Assembly: GCA_018399335.1 (NCBI GenBank)
Contig: JAGYNM010000009.1
Coordinates: forward strand, 1-41,229
From: Bacteroidales bacterium
Lineage (GTDB): Bacteria; Bacteroidota; Bacteroidia; Bacteroidales; F082
Length of the DNA: 41,229 nucleotides
Direction of reading: 5' to 3'
Shown here: in pieces, positions 11,789-21,643 of the stretch
Layout: each line of letters begins with the position of its first letter
How positions within the stretch are numbered: position 1 is the stretch's first letter
Notes under the pieces: generated by a model
What the model was told of the DNA's origin: nothing
Database searches by the model: none
What the model saw: only the letters and a program-made list of their open reading frames with translations
Made by a program: the position numbers and the translations under genes

Positions 11789-11789
11789 G

Positions 11790-12158
11790 ATGATTCAGCG
11801 GACTTATTACGAGCGTATTGGAGCAGAGAAGCTACAGCAATTGATTGCCGGTTTCTATGAAGGAATTAAGGAAGATGAGGTGCTTCGTCCGATGTATCCG
11901 GGCGACCTTGAAGCGGCAGAGCGAAGATTATACCTCTTTATGGTACAGTATCTGGGCGGTCCGGCCACCTATTCTGAGCGCAGGGGTCACCCGCGCCTGA
12001 GGATGCGTCACGTAAATTTCCCGATCGATGAAGATGCCCGCGATCGCTGGCTCAGGCATATGAAGCGCTCGCTGGATGCCATTGAGCTGGATGAGGAATC
12101 AAGGAATTTTTTATGGTCTTATTTCACTCAAACAGCTGATTTTCTTCGAAACAGATAG
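11790..12158 (+). CDS. Truncated hemoglobin, group II (trHbO-like)
   Basis: The ATG at 11790 lies one base after the yidC stop and gives 122 residues, the usual size. Key segments are FYEGIKEDEVLRPMYP in helices B-E, VQYLGGPATYSE, and RGHPRLRMRH with the probable proximal haem ligand His74. These mark a group II (O-type) 2-over-2 globin, which binds haem and handles O2, NO or peroxide. The frame is open further upstream inside yidC, but no family sequence lies there. Tight spacing suggests translational coupling to yidC. It meets the next gene tail to tail with no gap and no visible terminator between them. Confidence 0.92.
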   Translation: MIQRTYYERIGAEKLQQLIAGFYEGIKEDEVLRPMYPGDLEAAERRLYLFMVQYLGGPATYSERRGHPRLRMRHVNFPIDEDARDRWLRHMKRSLDAIELDEESRNFLWSYFTQTADFLRNR

Positions 12159-12689
12159 CTATTTGGAGTCTCCGGTAAAGTAATCTTCCTTTTCGGCGAA
12201 CAATACATTAAATGTTGTCAAACTGCCGTAAATTCTGGTAATGTATTGCTGCAGGCTCACCTTCTCTTCATCATCCAGCTTCGAGCTGTTGATGCGTTGT
12301 TCCATCACCCTGATGCGGTCGCGCACCATCACAATCTTATGAAAGAAAGTTTCTACCGGAATTTCCTTTGGTTTTAACTGACGATCAGCAGGTTGAAGAA
12401 TCATCATCCCGCCTTTCCATTTGCTGCCCATTGGGACGACTTCCTGCAAATCAGTCCAGCGGCGGAGCAGTTTCACGAAGGTGCGTTCAACCTGCTCAAA
12501 GCTCAGCATATCAGTTGAACTGCCTACATAATCAATTACTTCAAGTCCTTCGAAGGATTTTAAAATTGTTTTTGTGCCGTAATCTATAAAGGTGATTTCA
12601 TAGGAGTCGGAATAGCTTTGAATTACAACGCCTTGTCCGAAAGAAGGATGCTTTACGCGCGATCCGATTCCTAAACTGATATTTTCCAT
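12159..12689 (-). CDS. Conserved protein with a Tudor/SH3-like N-terminal domain, unknown function
   Basis: An intact 176-residue protein without signal peptide or membrane segment. The first ~55 residues (GSRVKHPSFGQGVV...YEITFIDYGTKTI) resemble the small beta-barrel at the C-terminus of UvrD/PcrA helicases, which mediates contact with RNA polymerase or DNA. The rest is predicted helical, with many charged residues (about 120-165). The likeness is to the VxHxxFGxGxV pattern only; I do not recognise the whole protein. A role with nucleic acid or RNA polymerase would be an inference. It is transcribed toward the globin gene, and a candidate promoter lies immediately upstream. Confidence 0.75.
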   Translation of the reverse strand: MENISLGIGSRVKHPSFGQGVVIQSYSDSYEITFIDYGTKTILKSFEGLEVIDYVGSSTDMLSFEQVERTFVKLLRRWTDLQEVVPMGSKWKGGMMILQPADRQLKPKEIPVETFFHKIVMVRDRIRVMEQRINSSKLDDEEKVSLQQYITRIYGSLTTFNVLFAEKEDYFTGDSK

Positions 12690-12707
12690 TGGTATACTTT
12701 TTTTTTA

Positions 12708-12715
12708 CAAAAATA
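12708..12715 (-). promoter_or_regulatory. -7 element for the minus-strand gene at 12159-12689
   Basis: The minus strand reads TATTTTTG, an exact TAnnTTTG match, 18 bases before the ATG. No clear -33 element is visible. Confidence 0.5.
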
Positions 12716-13103
12716 GCAGAATTATGTTTTCGTTTTCTCTGATTTTTTGCGTTTATCGTGACGTTTATGTTAGTGTTTTTTATTTAGAGAGGTCTTATGT
12801 AATGATATTGTTTATTGAAGATTCTGACAGGAGTTTTCTGAATGAAGTGATTTTCTCTCATTATGCCTTCCGCCATATTCCCTTTTTTGGATGGGTCTGA
12901 TTATTTCGCACGTTTGCGAAGGGGTAAAGAAATAATAAGTAAAACTAACTTCTCTCATATGGAATAATTTCTCACTTATGGAAATTATTTATTAATTGCG
13001 AATATTTATATAGCTGTATATTAAACATATAAGGGTTTTATATCATTTGGCATATAAATTGCCAATTAGCAAGTATAAATACTTAATTTTAGCAAATAAG
13101 GTT
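12716..13103. other. AT-rich spacer without a gene
   Basis: About 390 bases, strongly AT-rich, with no frame that looks coding. It contains one short hairpin, TTCGCA (12905-12910) with TGCGAA (12915-12920), without a T-run. It separates the housekeeping block from the surface-protein region. Confidence 0.6.
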
Positions 13104-13111
13104 TATTTTTG
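13104..13111 (+). promoter_or_regulatory. -7 element for the LruC lipoprotein gene
   Basis: TATTTTTG matches TAnnTTTG and lies 24 bases before the ATG at 13136. A TTTTAG at about 13087-13092 could be a weak -33 element. Confidence 0.5.
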
Positions 13112-13135
13112 CTATTATGAAACACCCTAGATGAT

Positions 13136-14991
13136 ATGAAAAAACTATTTTTGTTATTATTAGCTATAGGATTAGTTGTACTCACTCAATCCTGTAAAAA
13201 GGATAGCGGGGAAGATCCAAATCCGCCAGAAGGAATTGAAGCACTGCAAATTCCAGACGGTTTTTTATTTGAAACCACAAGAGAGATTGAGCTGACGGTT
13301 ATTTTGCCTGCTTCTGTTTCATTTGAAACATCGGGATATCGTTTTGATGTATATCACCGGTTTACTAGTGAAGGCGAAATGCAACGTTTATTCAGCAGCT
13401 TTTTCCTGCAAATGGAAATGTTACAATCAATCTACAAATTCCGTCTTCGGTTACACAACTTTTATGAATACGTTTGCAAGGTAGTCAGCTATTGACTATT
13501 GCCGAATCCAGCCAAAAGAAAGGTGGTTTGAAATCCCGATTTCATGATGATTTGGGATTTGATGCGCCCGTGGTTGCTCCCGAAGAGAAATCCTGCAGCC
13601 TTAATCACTTCCTCAACACCTACTAAATCGCCTGATATAAGGCATAAAACTGTAGGGTAAATCTCATTCAAAATGGCGATTTTTCTGAGGATGATTTTGG
13701 ATTGATTACTGACTGTCTCCTATGAATTCAGATGGTAAGTGGTATATTACTTCAACGCTTGGGACAAGTCATGCCCAAGCAGCATCAGCAGGCTGGTGAG
13801 TTTTCTCCCATTACCAAAAGCCACCAGGTACGGAGGTGTTACTCAGCTAATTCCTGCTAGTGCAGGTGACTTAATAACATTGAGTAGTCAGATACGGATC
13901 ACAGGTAACAACAACAATACAAGCTGGTTGTTTGATTCCCCGCAATGCATCAGGACAATCGATTGGTTTTACAGCATTGAAACCGGGTAATAACAATGCT
14001 TTTAACAATCGCACACTTGCTGCTACAATGCCTTTTGGAACTACACATGTTCAGGTTTTACTGTGGAATCATATTTATGGTGGAGCCATTATTTGATGTT
14101 CATGTTTTTGTAACGGGACCGGTAACCGATTCTGATGGTGATGGTGGATGATGATTTGGATGATTATCCAAACGATCCTGATCGGGCGACTGACGTTTAT
14201 TATCTAATATCGATGAGTCCCGGAACACTGGCTTTCGAAGATTTATGGCCAGGAAAAGGAGATTACGACTTCAATGATTTAGTGCTGGACTATCGTTTCA
14301 AACAAGTGCTCAATGGATCTAACGAACTCGTGGAGTTTTTATGGACTATAGCGTAAGAGCCATTGGGCAGAGCTCGAAAATGGCTTTGGTATTGCCATTC
14401 CCGGGACCACCCCAATCAATAGCTTCGGTTAGCAGACAGGTCTTTACTGAGAATTATGTCAATATTGAGGCAAATGGTGCAGAAGCCGGTCAATCGGAAG
14501 CAGTGATTATTTTATTCGATAATGCGTTTTCAATGATTGGCACTGCATCGGGAGGATTTGGTATAAACACCAGTCAGATCTCCGCCACATCGGGCCACAA
14601 TAGTTTCAGCTTTCAGTGGAATTTGCTAATCCGGTATCCATTCAACAAGCCGGTTTCGCTCCATAATCCATTTTTGATAGTTGTGCATAAAGATCGTGGA
14701 CGAGAGGTGCATCTTCAGGAAGCCACCTACGGACTTGCATAGTCCTGAGTGGTTAGGTCAATGGTTTGATGATTCCAATCAGCTACAGGAAAGTATTATC
14801 GGTCCTTAATCTTACTGCCTTGGTATCGACCTGCCCGTGCAATTTGAGTACCCTATTGAAAAAGTCGAGATCACTGATGCCTACCTCAACTTTGGTCTAT
14901 GGGCCGAAAGTGGTGGTATCTCATTTGAAGACATGGTATACAAACGGGGTGGTTATCTGGGATGGTTGATATTTACTCATCATTAAGATAA
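13136..14991 (+). CDS. LruC domain-containing lipoprotein (many frameshifts)
   Basis: The start is clear: MKKLFLLLLAIGLVVLTQSCKKD is a lipoprotein signal peptide with cysteine at residue 20. Reading across frames, a calcium-binding-like motif DGVMDDLDDYPNDPDRA is followed by GTLAFEDLWPGKGDYDFNDL, the signature of the LruC family, and near the end by PIEKVEITDAYLNFGLW, also typical. The inferred stop at 14991 gives about 618 residues. LruC-domain proteins are lipoproteins or exported surface proteins of Bacteroidetes and spirochaetes without a firmly known function. The frame is lost roughly every 100-250 bases from about 13410. Single-base indels explain the breaks I could check: at 14335-14345 an extra T separates VEF and MDYSVRAIG. 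No frame is intact beyond about 130 codons. Confidence 0.8.
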
Positions 14992-15023
14992 TCAGATAGT
15001 TATTGATTAATTTAAATGTTTTT

Positions 15024-15053
15024 AAACTGCACACCATGATTAGGGCGCAGTTT
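15024..15053 (+). terminator. Hairpin after the LruC gene
   Basis: AAACTGC (15024-15030) pairs with GCAGTTT (15047-15053) around a 16-base loop; a T-rich stretch follows. It lies 33 bases after the inferred LruC stop and may act as its terminator, possibly with the next hairpin. Confidence 0.5.
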
Positions 15054-15055
15054 CT

Positions 15056-15082
15056 TATTTTGGGAAAAATTATCCCAAAATA
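15056..15082. terminator. Perfect 10-bp hairpin downstream of the LruC gene
   Basis: TATTTTGGGA (15056-15065) and TCCCAAAATA (15073-15082) are exact inverted copies with a 7-base loop, just after the previous hairpin. No long T-run follows. It could be part of a tandem terminator or an operator. Confidence 0.45.
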
Positions 15083-15297
15083 GTAAAATCTAATAAAAAT
15101 TGAAAAATTATTGAAATCATAAATAATTCTTTAATATGATAAGTTGGATATATAGATTTTGGAGCGATTTTTTGTTGACATATGACCATAAGTAGTTCTA
15201 TCTATATTATAGAAACGGATTTTTAGCTCTAAATCAATCACAATTGCTTCTAAAATCCTGACTATAACACATTGAATGAAATAAAAATATAGCAGCC
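15083..15297. other. AT-rich intergenic region before the first T9SS gene
   Basis: With the two hairpins, the gene-free stretch from 14992 is about 306 bases. This part has no coding character. I see no exact TAnnTTTG element; the promoter of the next gene is not obvious. Confidence 0.5.
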
Positions 15298-16805
15298 ATG
15301 AATAAACAATATGTTATATAGACTGCCCAAGAAAATATTTATCGTTGACATTACTTATAATGTAGCAAATGCAACATTATCACTGCCGTAAGGGCTGAAA
15401 CCAACAAAGAAGATCCACTTTTAGATAGAGGCATTTCCTGAGTCAGATGCCTGACGATATCATAATTTGAGAATAGGACTCGATCCGGCGAAAGTTCTCA
15501 GATTAGGTGCACAATCTGAGGTTTATGGATTACGTTTATCTATTGGATACTACCATCGTCTATTCCTTAAAATAACCTGAAAATCATACCTATTCATACG
15601 ATGGGAATTAAATATGATCATCTATTTGCAAAAGCGATTTGTGAACGATGACTGGGTAACGATGCATTCGAAAGCATTGATTATAATGATATCAGCCAGC
15701 CTATACTATCAACATCCAAATACTGGAACGGTTCGACCTTGTAAAACGTGACGAACTGCTTTTACCTATGATGAGTCAAACTTGTTGGCAGAAGACTGAC
15801 AAGTGTGTGGGTTGGTGATTGGGAAAACGAATGCGAATAACTTATTCCAGAGTATCCTAATGGAATGGAGGCTGCCAGGTTAGTTGAAACATGGGATGGT
15901 ACTGATTGGGAAAATCAAAGTAATCAAATCATTATTCGCAATGACCAAGGGTACTATAGAAGAAATTACGTATCAGGTTTGGCAAATCGATGGTTGGGAA
16001 AACACTTTTAAAATTCAAAATGTGCTTTTGAGTGAAACCTTGATTGACTCATCTTATGCCAAAACCTTTGAAGAGGGCAGTTGGATTGACCTTTATGTTG
16101 AAGCATATGAATATAATACGCAGAATTGGCTGGATAATGTAACAGGAAGCTTTTGGATTGAAGGTTCCTGGGTAAATGATTTTTTGCTAGTACACCTATA
16201 ATATGCAGCGGACCCAAGTTGATGTTGGCATCACTTAAAGATTTAGAAAATAGTAGGTGGTTGAACACTACAAGGTCGACTTATTACTACAATAGTGGAA
16301 TAGATACCAATCGATTATCGAAGAAACATGGGACGGAAACCAATGGGTAAATGCATACGATAACTATAGCTTTGATGCTAATGGCAATGCGCTCGAAGGC
16401 GAAATTTATCAATGGGTCGATGGTGGATGGTTATCCGTTCGAGGACAAACCCCGTGTCATGACTTACAATTACAGTTTTGGAGCAACCCTTTTTTGGATT
16501 CCTAGTGGAAGCAGCCTACCGATCAGTTTAGTTGGTGAAGCAAACTTCCGACGGTGCGCAGGATGACCTTCTGAAGCTATGGCCAAATCCGGTTTCAGAT
16601 GTTATTCACCTTCACATTGATAACCTTGGCGAAGCCGCTAGTGTAGCCATTTATGATTTGGCTGGTAAAATGGTGCTTGAAATCAAACAAGCTTATAAAG
16701 TTGGAAATGAAATTAACCTTCAATGTTGCAGATTTAGAGCCTGGTCTTGCTTTATATGTGCAGACCAGAGGGCAACAACTCAAAATAAGTTATTAAACTT
16801 TGTAA
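15298..16805 (+). CDS. T9SS type A sorting-domain protein with W-rich repeats (many frameshifts)
   Basis: The start is taken at ATG 15298 (MNKQY), where a signal peptide would be expected, but the frame breaks almost at once. Across frames, repeats built on ETWDGTDWENQSNQ (about 15887) and ETWDGNQWVNAYDNYSFDAN (about 16328) are seen; such WDG...W..N...Y repeats are common in secreted Bacteroidetes proteins. The C-terminus DDLLKLWPNPVSDVIHLH, then VAIYDLAGKMVLEI and LEPGLYYVQTRG with frame repair, is a T9SS type A sorting domain, which directs passage through the outer membrane and is then removed or anchored. The protein would be about 500 residues and surface-attached or secreted. No catalytic domain is recognisable. 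Frames are lost every 60-300 bases. Confidence 0.75.
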
Positions 16806-16854
16806 TCAGAGGAGCCAAAAAATCCCGAGAAATAATCACTTAAACTTTACAATT

Positions 16855-19648
16855 ATGAAAAGGAGATCTATTCTCTATTAGCTTATTTCTTACTAGATTG
16901 TTCCTGATAGGACAACAAACATTCTTTCAAAATCCGGATCCAGAGGTTGCTGTGATTCAACCGGATAAGAAAAATATCGAATGGGTGATCCGGAGAAACC
17001 TACCTGATTTCCTGGACGGATAACTTTGTTAATACTGTAGATGTCTACTTGGTGAGCCTATTTAACAAATCCTGCTGGTGTAGGAGCATTCTGATAGATG
17101 AAGAAATAGAAGGTTCAACCTACGCATGGTTTATAGATCCAGATGATTTTGATGAAGGAACTCAATACAAGTCGGGGTGCAAAGTTCTGTTAGCAATCTT
17201 TGAAGATGATAGCAGATGGGGAATTCTCTTTGGTAACCAAGTGCCAGCAATGCCTACCATTAAGGTTGGCTCAACCAATAAAAATATTGGTTAAGGTTGG
17301 GGGTAATGAATACCTGATCTCCTGGACGGATAATATTGAAGATCCAATGAATATTTATCTTGTTTATGATGATACATATAATCCAGGTAATGAAGCCACT
17401 TGGTCTGAAATTGAAACAGCAGTAGAAGGCTCTACCTATAGTTGGACAATTCCTGCAAATACTGAACTACGTGGAAGATTGCAGGATGTGGTTACAGATG
17501 AAAATCGGGAAGAAAAAGATCACGAGCAATCAACTTTCGAGTATTGTTGAAAGTGGTGGAGACAATTACTGACAGCCTAACGTAAAAAACATTGAATGGA
17601 TTTATGGCAATGAATGCCTTATCGGTTAGATAGGACAACAACAGGTACATTCGATCTGTATTTGATTAAGGATTATTCTGACTGGCATGATAATGTTTAT
17701 CAATGACTATTAATGCTGCTCACCTGATCGAAATTGAAACAGATGTTGAAGGAACTACCTACAGCTGGGAAATTGATGGTCTGCGGCTATCAAGCACTTA
17801 TTCCTGGTATTAGATTTCGGGATTATGGTCAGGGCTACAGATAGCGATATCTATGATATATATAAGATTTCTTATTGTAACCTCTTGGTTTTATTCAGGT
17901 AGAGCAGCCTAATTAAAAGAAGCTATTTCATGGTTTTAGTTTGATTCTGTGCGATCTTTAACAACAGATGTCACTAGTTGGACATGATATTATTTGGTAA
18001 AAGATGAAGATTATGATGAAACCGACCCATCAACATGGGAGTTGGTGAAGATGATGTTCCTGGAACAACTTACACCTGGAAATTGATCCAACTCTTAGAA
18101 CCACGTGATGATTACCGTTTTAATTACAACACCTGATGCACCTGATTATACCGTAAGGATATTAGCAACAAAACTTTCAGTTTAGTTGAATATGATAGTG
18201 AAATTACAATTATTCAACCTAATGCTCAAGTGGTATTGAGTGGGTAATTGGAAACGAATACCTCATTTCTTGGACAGATAATGTAGATGCTTCAGTTGAT
18301 ATTGAATTGATAAGCGAAGATCCTATCATTCTTGCATCTGACAATGCAAGTAATAGTCATTATACTGATGGCCTAGATGATGGAGATAATGGTGGTTTTT
18401 GGTTTTGAGGAATGGAAATAAGCACTGTAACCGTTGCTTTGGCGGAACTGCAATAACAATGGTGGCTGATCCTTCTACTGGAGGTATAAATAATATGACT
18501 AATCCTTCTTTCGGAATAATTGGTTATGGAGACCCTATAGACGTTAGGAATACTATTCTCGCAAGACGTGAGTTTGTAAGTGCGGTGGAACCTGAGCAAG
18601 CTTTATCATTTGATTGGGCGGTTAGATATTATAATGGAGAAAAAGGATTTAGATTGACTGGTGGGGCTACGGTATTAATTGAAGTAAGCATTACCAACAA
18701 TGATGATATTAAGTACTCGATGCAAATACCGACGTGATGTTTGATCAGCCTGGCATTATTAATGAATCCTATCATTTGGTACACTCTAGATAATAAATTA
18801 AGAGTTTATGGTGAAAGCCAATGGCAAATGAAGATTTTGAACAGACTTTTGATATTTCAACTTTCGTCTCCAGATGCGATAGGTTTTTCTCTTTTGGACA
18901 TTCTGATAATCAGTATATCAATAGGGTTAATTGGTTTAACAATTTACAAATCCATACCATGAAAGCCGATATAGCAACAGATGTGAGGATCAACTTATAA
19001 TGGCTGGAACACTGCTGGCCTCCAGTTGGTTCACATAAAATCCGTGTATTTAAGGTGAAATAGAAAGATTTTAATGTATGAACTTTGATCTGGTTCTTTC
19101 GGTGGTGGTGATTTAGATTTCAACCAGCCTTCAGCAGGAGACGTTTGGTATAAAGGTGTTGCTTATTGGATTATCTGGGAAGATGATATCATGGAACCAC
19201 TTGATATTTATCTGAAAAATGTAGCGGGAACGGTAAGCAGAACAATTGTTGCAGTTTTGAAGGCAGCATGATCGATTGTGGTTCCAGCTTGAATAATACA
19301 GTTCCAACAGGAGTTGATTATTATATCGAGATAGTTAGTACGCTTGATCCTGATATGGTATTTGTGAGTGGTATTTTTGAAATAGCTAGATTTCAAGTTA
19401 TGGCAGGTATCTTCCCAATCCGGCTTCTAAATCTTCAACGTATACAGTTTGATGAGCGCTTGATGGCATCTTTGATTCTTAACAATCTTTGATCGTTTTA
19501 ACAACAGAATGTTGGAAACACGTCTTGATACTGCTACTAAGCAACATCGTATCAAGCTTTACAGCATTACACTGCCCGAAGGACTTACTTCGTTCAGATG
19601 GTAAGTGGCGATAAGACTATTACCAAGAAAATCGTCGTAAAACACTAA
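16855..19648 (+). CDS. T9SS sorting-domain protein with tandem Ig-like (Kre9/KNH-like) repeats (many frameshifts)
   Basis: ATG 16855 starts MKRRSILY, a likely signal peptide, broken after 8 codons. Reassembled across frames the protein would have about 930 residues. Four or five repeats of about 105 residues carry EWVIGNEYLISWTDN at one end and GSTYSWTIP at the other, like the Ser-Thr-rich Kre9/KNH beta-sandwich of bacterial surface proteins. From about 18400 to 18960 lies a different segment with ALSFDWAVRYYNGEKGFRLT, resembling a beta-sandwich domain seen beside catalytic domains in Bacteroidetes secreted enzymes. A further WIIWEDDIMEPLDIYLKN unit follows near 19170. The end, LPEGL..FVQMVSGDKTITKKIVV, is a T9SS type A sorting domain. 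It is probably an adhesin or scaffold; no enzyme domain is seen. Confidence 0.75.
16977..18400 (+). repeat. Tandem coding repeats, about 310-320 bp each
   Basis: Near-identical 24-base segments encoding YLISWTDN occur at 17001-17024, 17311-17334 and 18259-18282, with degraded copies near 17611 and 17920. The paired end motif recurs at about 17121 (YAWFIDP), 17438 (YSWTIPA), 17760 (YSWEIDG) and 18073 (YTWKIDP), spaced 313-322 bases apart. Confidence 0.8.
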
Positions 19649-20277
19649 GCAAACGTTTCATAATTGGCAAAAAAAGACGGCTTCCGATTCGGGGCAAATC
19701 TTTTTGGCTGTCAACAAGTCAAATTCCTGTAACTTTGCCAGCTGCATGGGATACCTGAAATCAAATTATTTGTTTGAATCCATTCAACCGGAAGCACTTT
19801 ACCGCTTCTGAGCGACCTGTTGTGATTGGTGATCCCAGCTTATACGTTATCCATCATTGGCGCTTTGATCAGGCTGTCGGATAATCTGGGTGCGAAGGAT
19901 TTGTTTTTCTGGTGATGAACCGGTAAAGCATATAACAAAGATTCGCAAGAACTGCTTTGCCAGCAGTCACGGCAATTTTGAACTGGGCTTTTAGCCAGGA
20001 AGCGGAAATTCGAAGTGGTGGCGCCTTCAACGTGTTGTCGCCCGCGAAACGCTTTATCAAGCCAAAGTCTTTTTGAAGTTGAACTGCCCGAAAATCTGTT
20101 TTTGAGGTAGGCAACAAGCACTTTGGGATGAGTGAATCCTTGCTGGCTCAGGCCAGTTGGTGGTTTATATTCCAGTGCCAAAGGCCTCACCCGTTCGCTC
20201 AACGTAAGCCATGCCTACAGTGCTCTTTTTTGAGTGGCTCAGGCAGATGCAGCATAAATACAGAAATCAACTTACAA
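19649..20277 (+). other. Unassigned stretch, possibly a frameshifted short gene
   Basis: This 629-base gap between the second T9SS gene and the HAD gene has the base composition of coding sequence but no frame longer than about 120 codons. Plus-strand fragments such as GNFELGFLARKRKFEVVAP (about 19970-20030) and SAKGLTRSLNVSHAYSALF (about 20170-20230) look protein-like when joined across frames. I do not recognise a family. The minus-strand frame at 19840-20202 has no family features. The most likely reading is one disrupted plus-strand gene of roughly 170-200 residues. Confidence 0.4.
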
Positions 20278-20947
20278 ATGAAGTATAAACACCTCTTTCG
20301 ACCTGGATCGCACCCTTTGGGATTTCGACCAGAGTGCCAGAGCAAACTTGCTACTTTATGAAAAGTATGCACTAAGACAAAGGAATTCCTGATCTGACAT
20401 TTTCCAAGACTTACAACAAGCATAACGACTTGCTTTAGAATCGTATCGTAATGTGGTGAAAAAATCCACACGCGATTTGCGGTTTATCCATACACTTGAG
20501 AGTTTTGGAATTAAGGATCAGAACACTGTTACCTTATCAAGAAGACACCTCTACTATGCTACGAACCGTGCATCTTTCGGATACCGTGGAAGTGGTAAAA
20601 GCGCTGTTCCCTCATTTGAGCACACTTGATCACTATGATTTGAAAGTGCAGCATATTAAAATCAAACGGCCGGTTTGGAACCGTATTTAAGAAAGTGATT
20701 GCTTCAGAAGCTGCCAAGAAAGCGTAAAAAGCCTGATCCAATGATATTTGATTATCTACTCTTCAGCAGGCAGGAGCCGATATAAAGGGAGAGTTTGATG
20801 ATGGGCGACGATTTGGAAGTAGATATTTTAGGAGCACAAAACTTTGGTATGGATCAGCTTTATTTTAATCCGGAGGCCTTGCCACACAATGAACAGCCAA
20901 GCTATGAAATCAGGCAGCTGAAAGAAATTGTCAGGCTTTTGCTGTAA
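20278..20947 (+). CDS. HAD-superfamily hydrolase, YjjG type (frameshifted)
   Basis: From ATG 20278, reading across frames gives about 223 residues. The N-terminus MKYKHLFFDLDRTLWDFD (one extra base after CTCTTT) contains HAD motif I, DxDxT-like, with the nucleophile and acid aspartates. LYYATNRA and LKALFP-type segments of the cap follow, then EAAKKRKPDPMIFDYLL with the motif III lysine, and MMGDDLEVDILGAQNFGMDQ with the motif IV aspartates. This matches the noncanonical pyrimidine nucleotidase YjjG, which removes phosphate from modified or unusual pyrimidine nucleotides and so cleans the nucleotide pool. At least six indels break the frame. It converges on psd with a 21-base gap. Confidence 0.8.
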
Positions 20948-20968
20948 AATTCCAGAAGGATTGTCTCA

Positions 20969-21643
20969 TCAGGCATTCAACCTCTTGAGGCTGGCGATAC
21001 TGGTTTTGAGGGCACGCACTTTTTGACCTATTTTCACATGAACTGTAGCATCGGCAGGAAGAAGAAAGTCAACCCTTGAACCAAAACGAATAATTCCAAA
21101 TTCCTTTCCCGGCACTGCATCATCGCCTTTGGCTGCATAACTGATAATCCTTCGGGCCATCATACCGGCAATCTGTCTCATGAGCACTTCCTGCCCGTCC
21201 TCAGCACGCACCACAACGGTATTACGCTCGTTTTCAGTGGATGATTTGGGATGATATGCCACCAGAAATTTTCCGGGATGGTATTTTGTATAACTCACCT
21301 CGCCGGCTATCGGATACCAGTTTACATGCACGTTGAAGGGCGACATAAAGACCGAAACCTGAATGCGTTTTTCCTTGAAATATTCGGGCTCGTCAACCTC
21401 TTCAATAGCAACCACTGTGCCATCAGCAGCGGCAATCACCTGGTTGATGTCAGTTATATTGACCTTACGATGTGGCACCCTGAAAAAGGCAAAAGTCCAG
21501 CTCATCCATCCCAGCAAGGCTGCATACAAAATGTAATGATACCATTGCTGCTGAGTAGCAAACACGTTGATAACACTTACGATTAAACCAATAATCAGCA
21601 GTGTGATGAAAATAATTTTATAACCTTCGCGATGGATATGCAT
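20969..21643 (-). CDS. psd: Phosphatidylserine decarboxylase proenzyme
   Basis: An intact 224-residue protein of the short bacterial PSD type. Transmembrane segments lie at about residues 9-28 and 37-55. SVFMSPFNVHVNWYP is a conserved core. The autocatalytic cleavage site is FGSRVD (Gly188-Ser189), used in place of the LGST of E. coli; the serine becomes the pyruvoyl group after self-cleavage. The enzyme converts phosphatidylserine to phosphatidylethanolamine. Its ATG shares one base with the TGA of cdsA (TGATG), indicating translational coupling of two steps of phospholipid synthesis. The neighbouring frames on the other strand are damaged but this one is clean. Confidence 0.96.
   Translation of the reverse strand: MHIHREGYKIIFITLLIIGLIVSVINVFATQQQWYHYILYAALLGWMSWTFAFFRVPHRKVNITDINQVIAAADGTVVAIEEVDEPEYFKEKRIQVSVFMSPFNVHVNWYPIAGEVSYTKYHPGKFLVAYHPKSSTENERNTVVVRAEDGQEVLMRQIAGMMARRIISYAAKGDDAVPGKEFGIIRFGSRVDFLLPADATVHVKIGQKVRALKTSIASLKRLNA

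Noticed and set aside
11637-11789. Longer globin start inside yidC
   Set aside because: The upstream residues lie within yidC and have no globin character; the ATG at 11790 gives the family length.
16977-18400. CRISPR array from the regular repeats
   Set aside because: The period is about 315 bases and the repeats encode protein motifs; no short repeat-spacer structure is present.
13136-20947. Programmed frameshifting or an alternative genetic code to explain the broken frames
   Set aside because: The breaks occur in both directions at many unrelated sites, no single stop codon is involved, and neighbouring genes follow the standard code.
13136-20947. Genuine pseudogene cluster
   Set aside because: Possible, but the same indel type affects dapF, yidC, pyrH and frr elsewhere, where decay is implausible, so errors are the simpler explanation.
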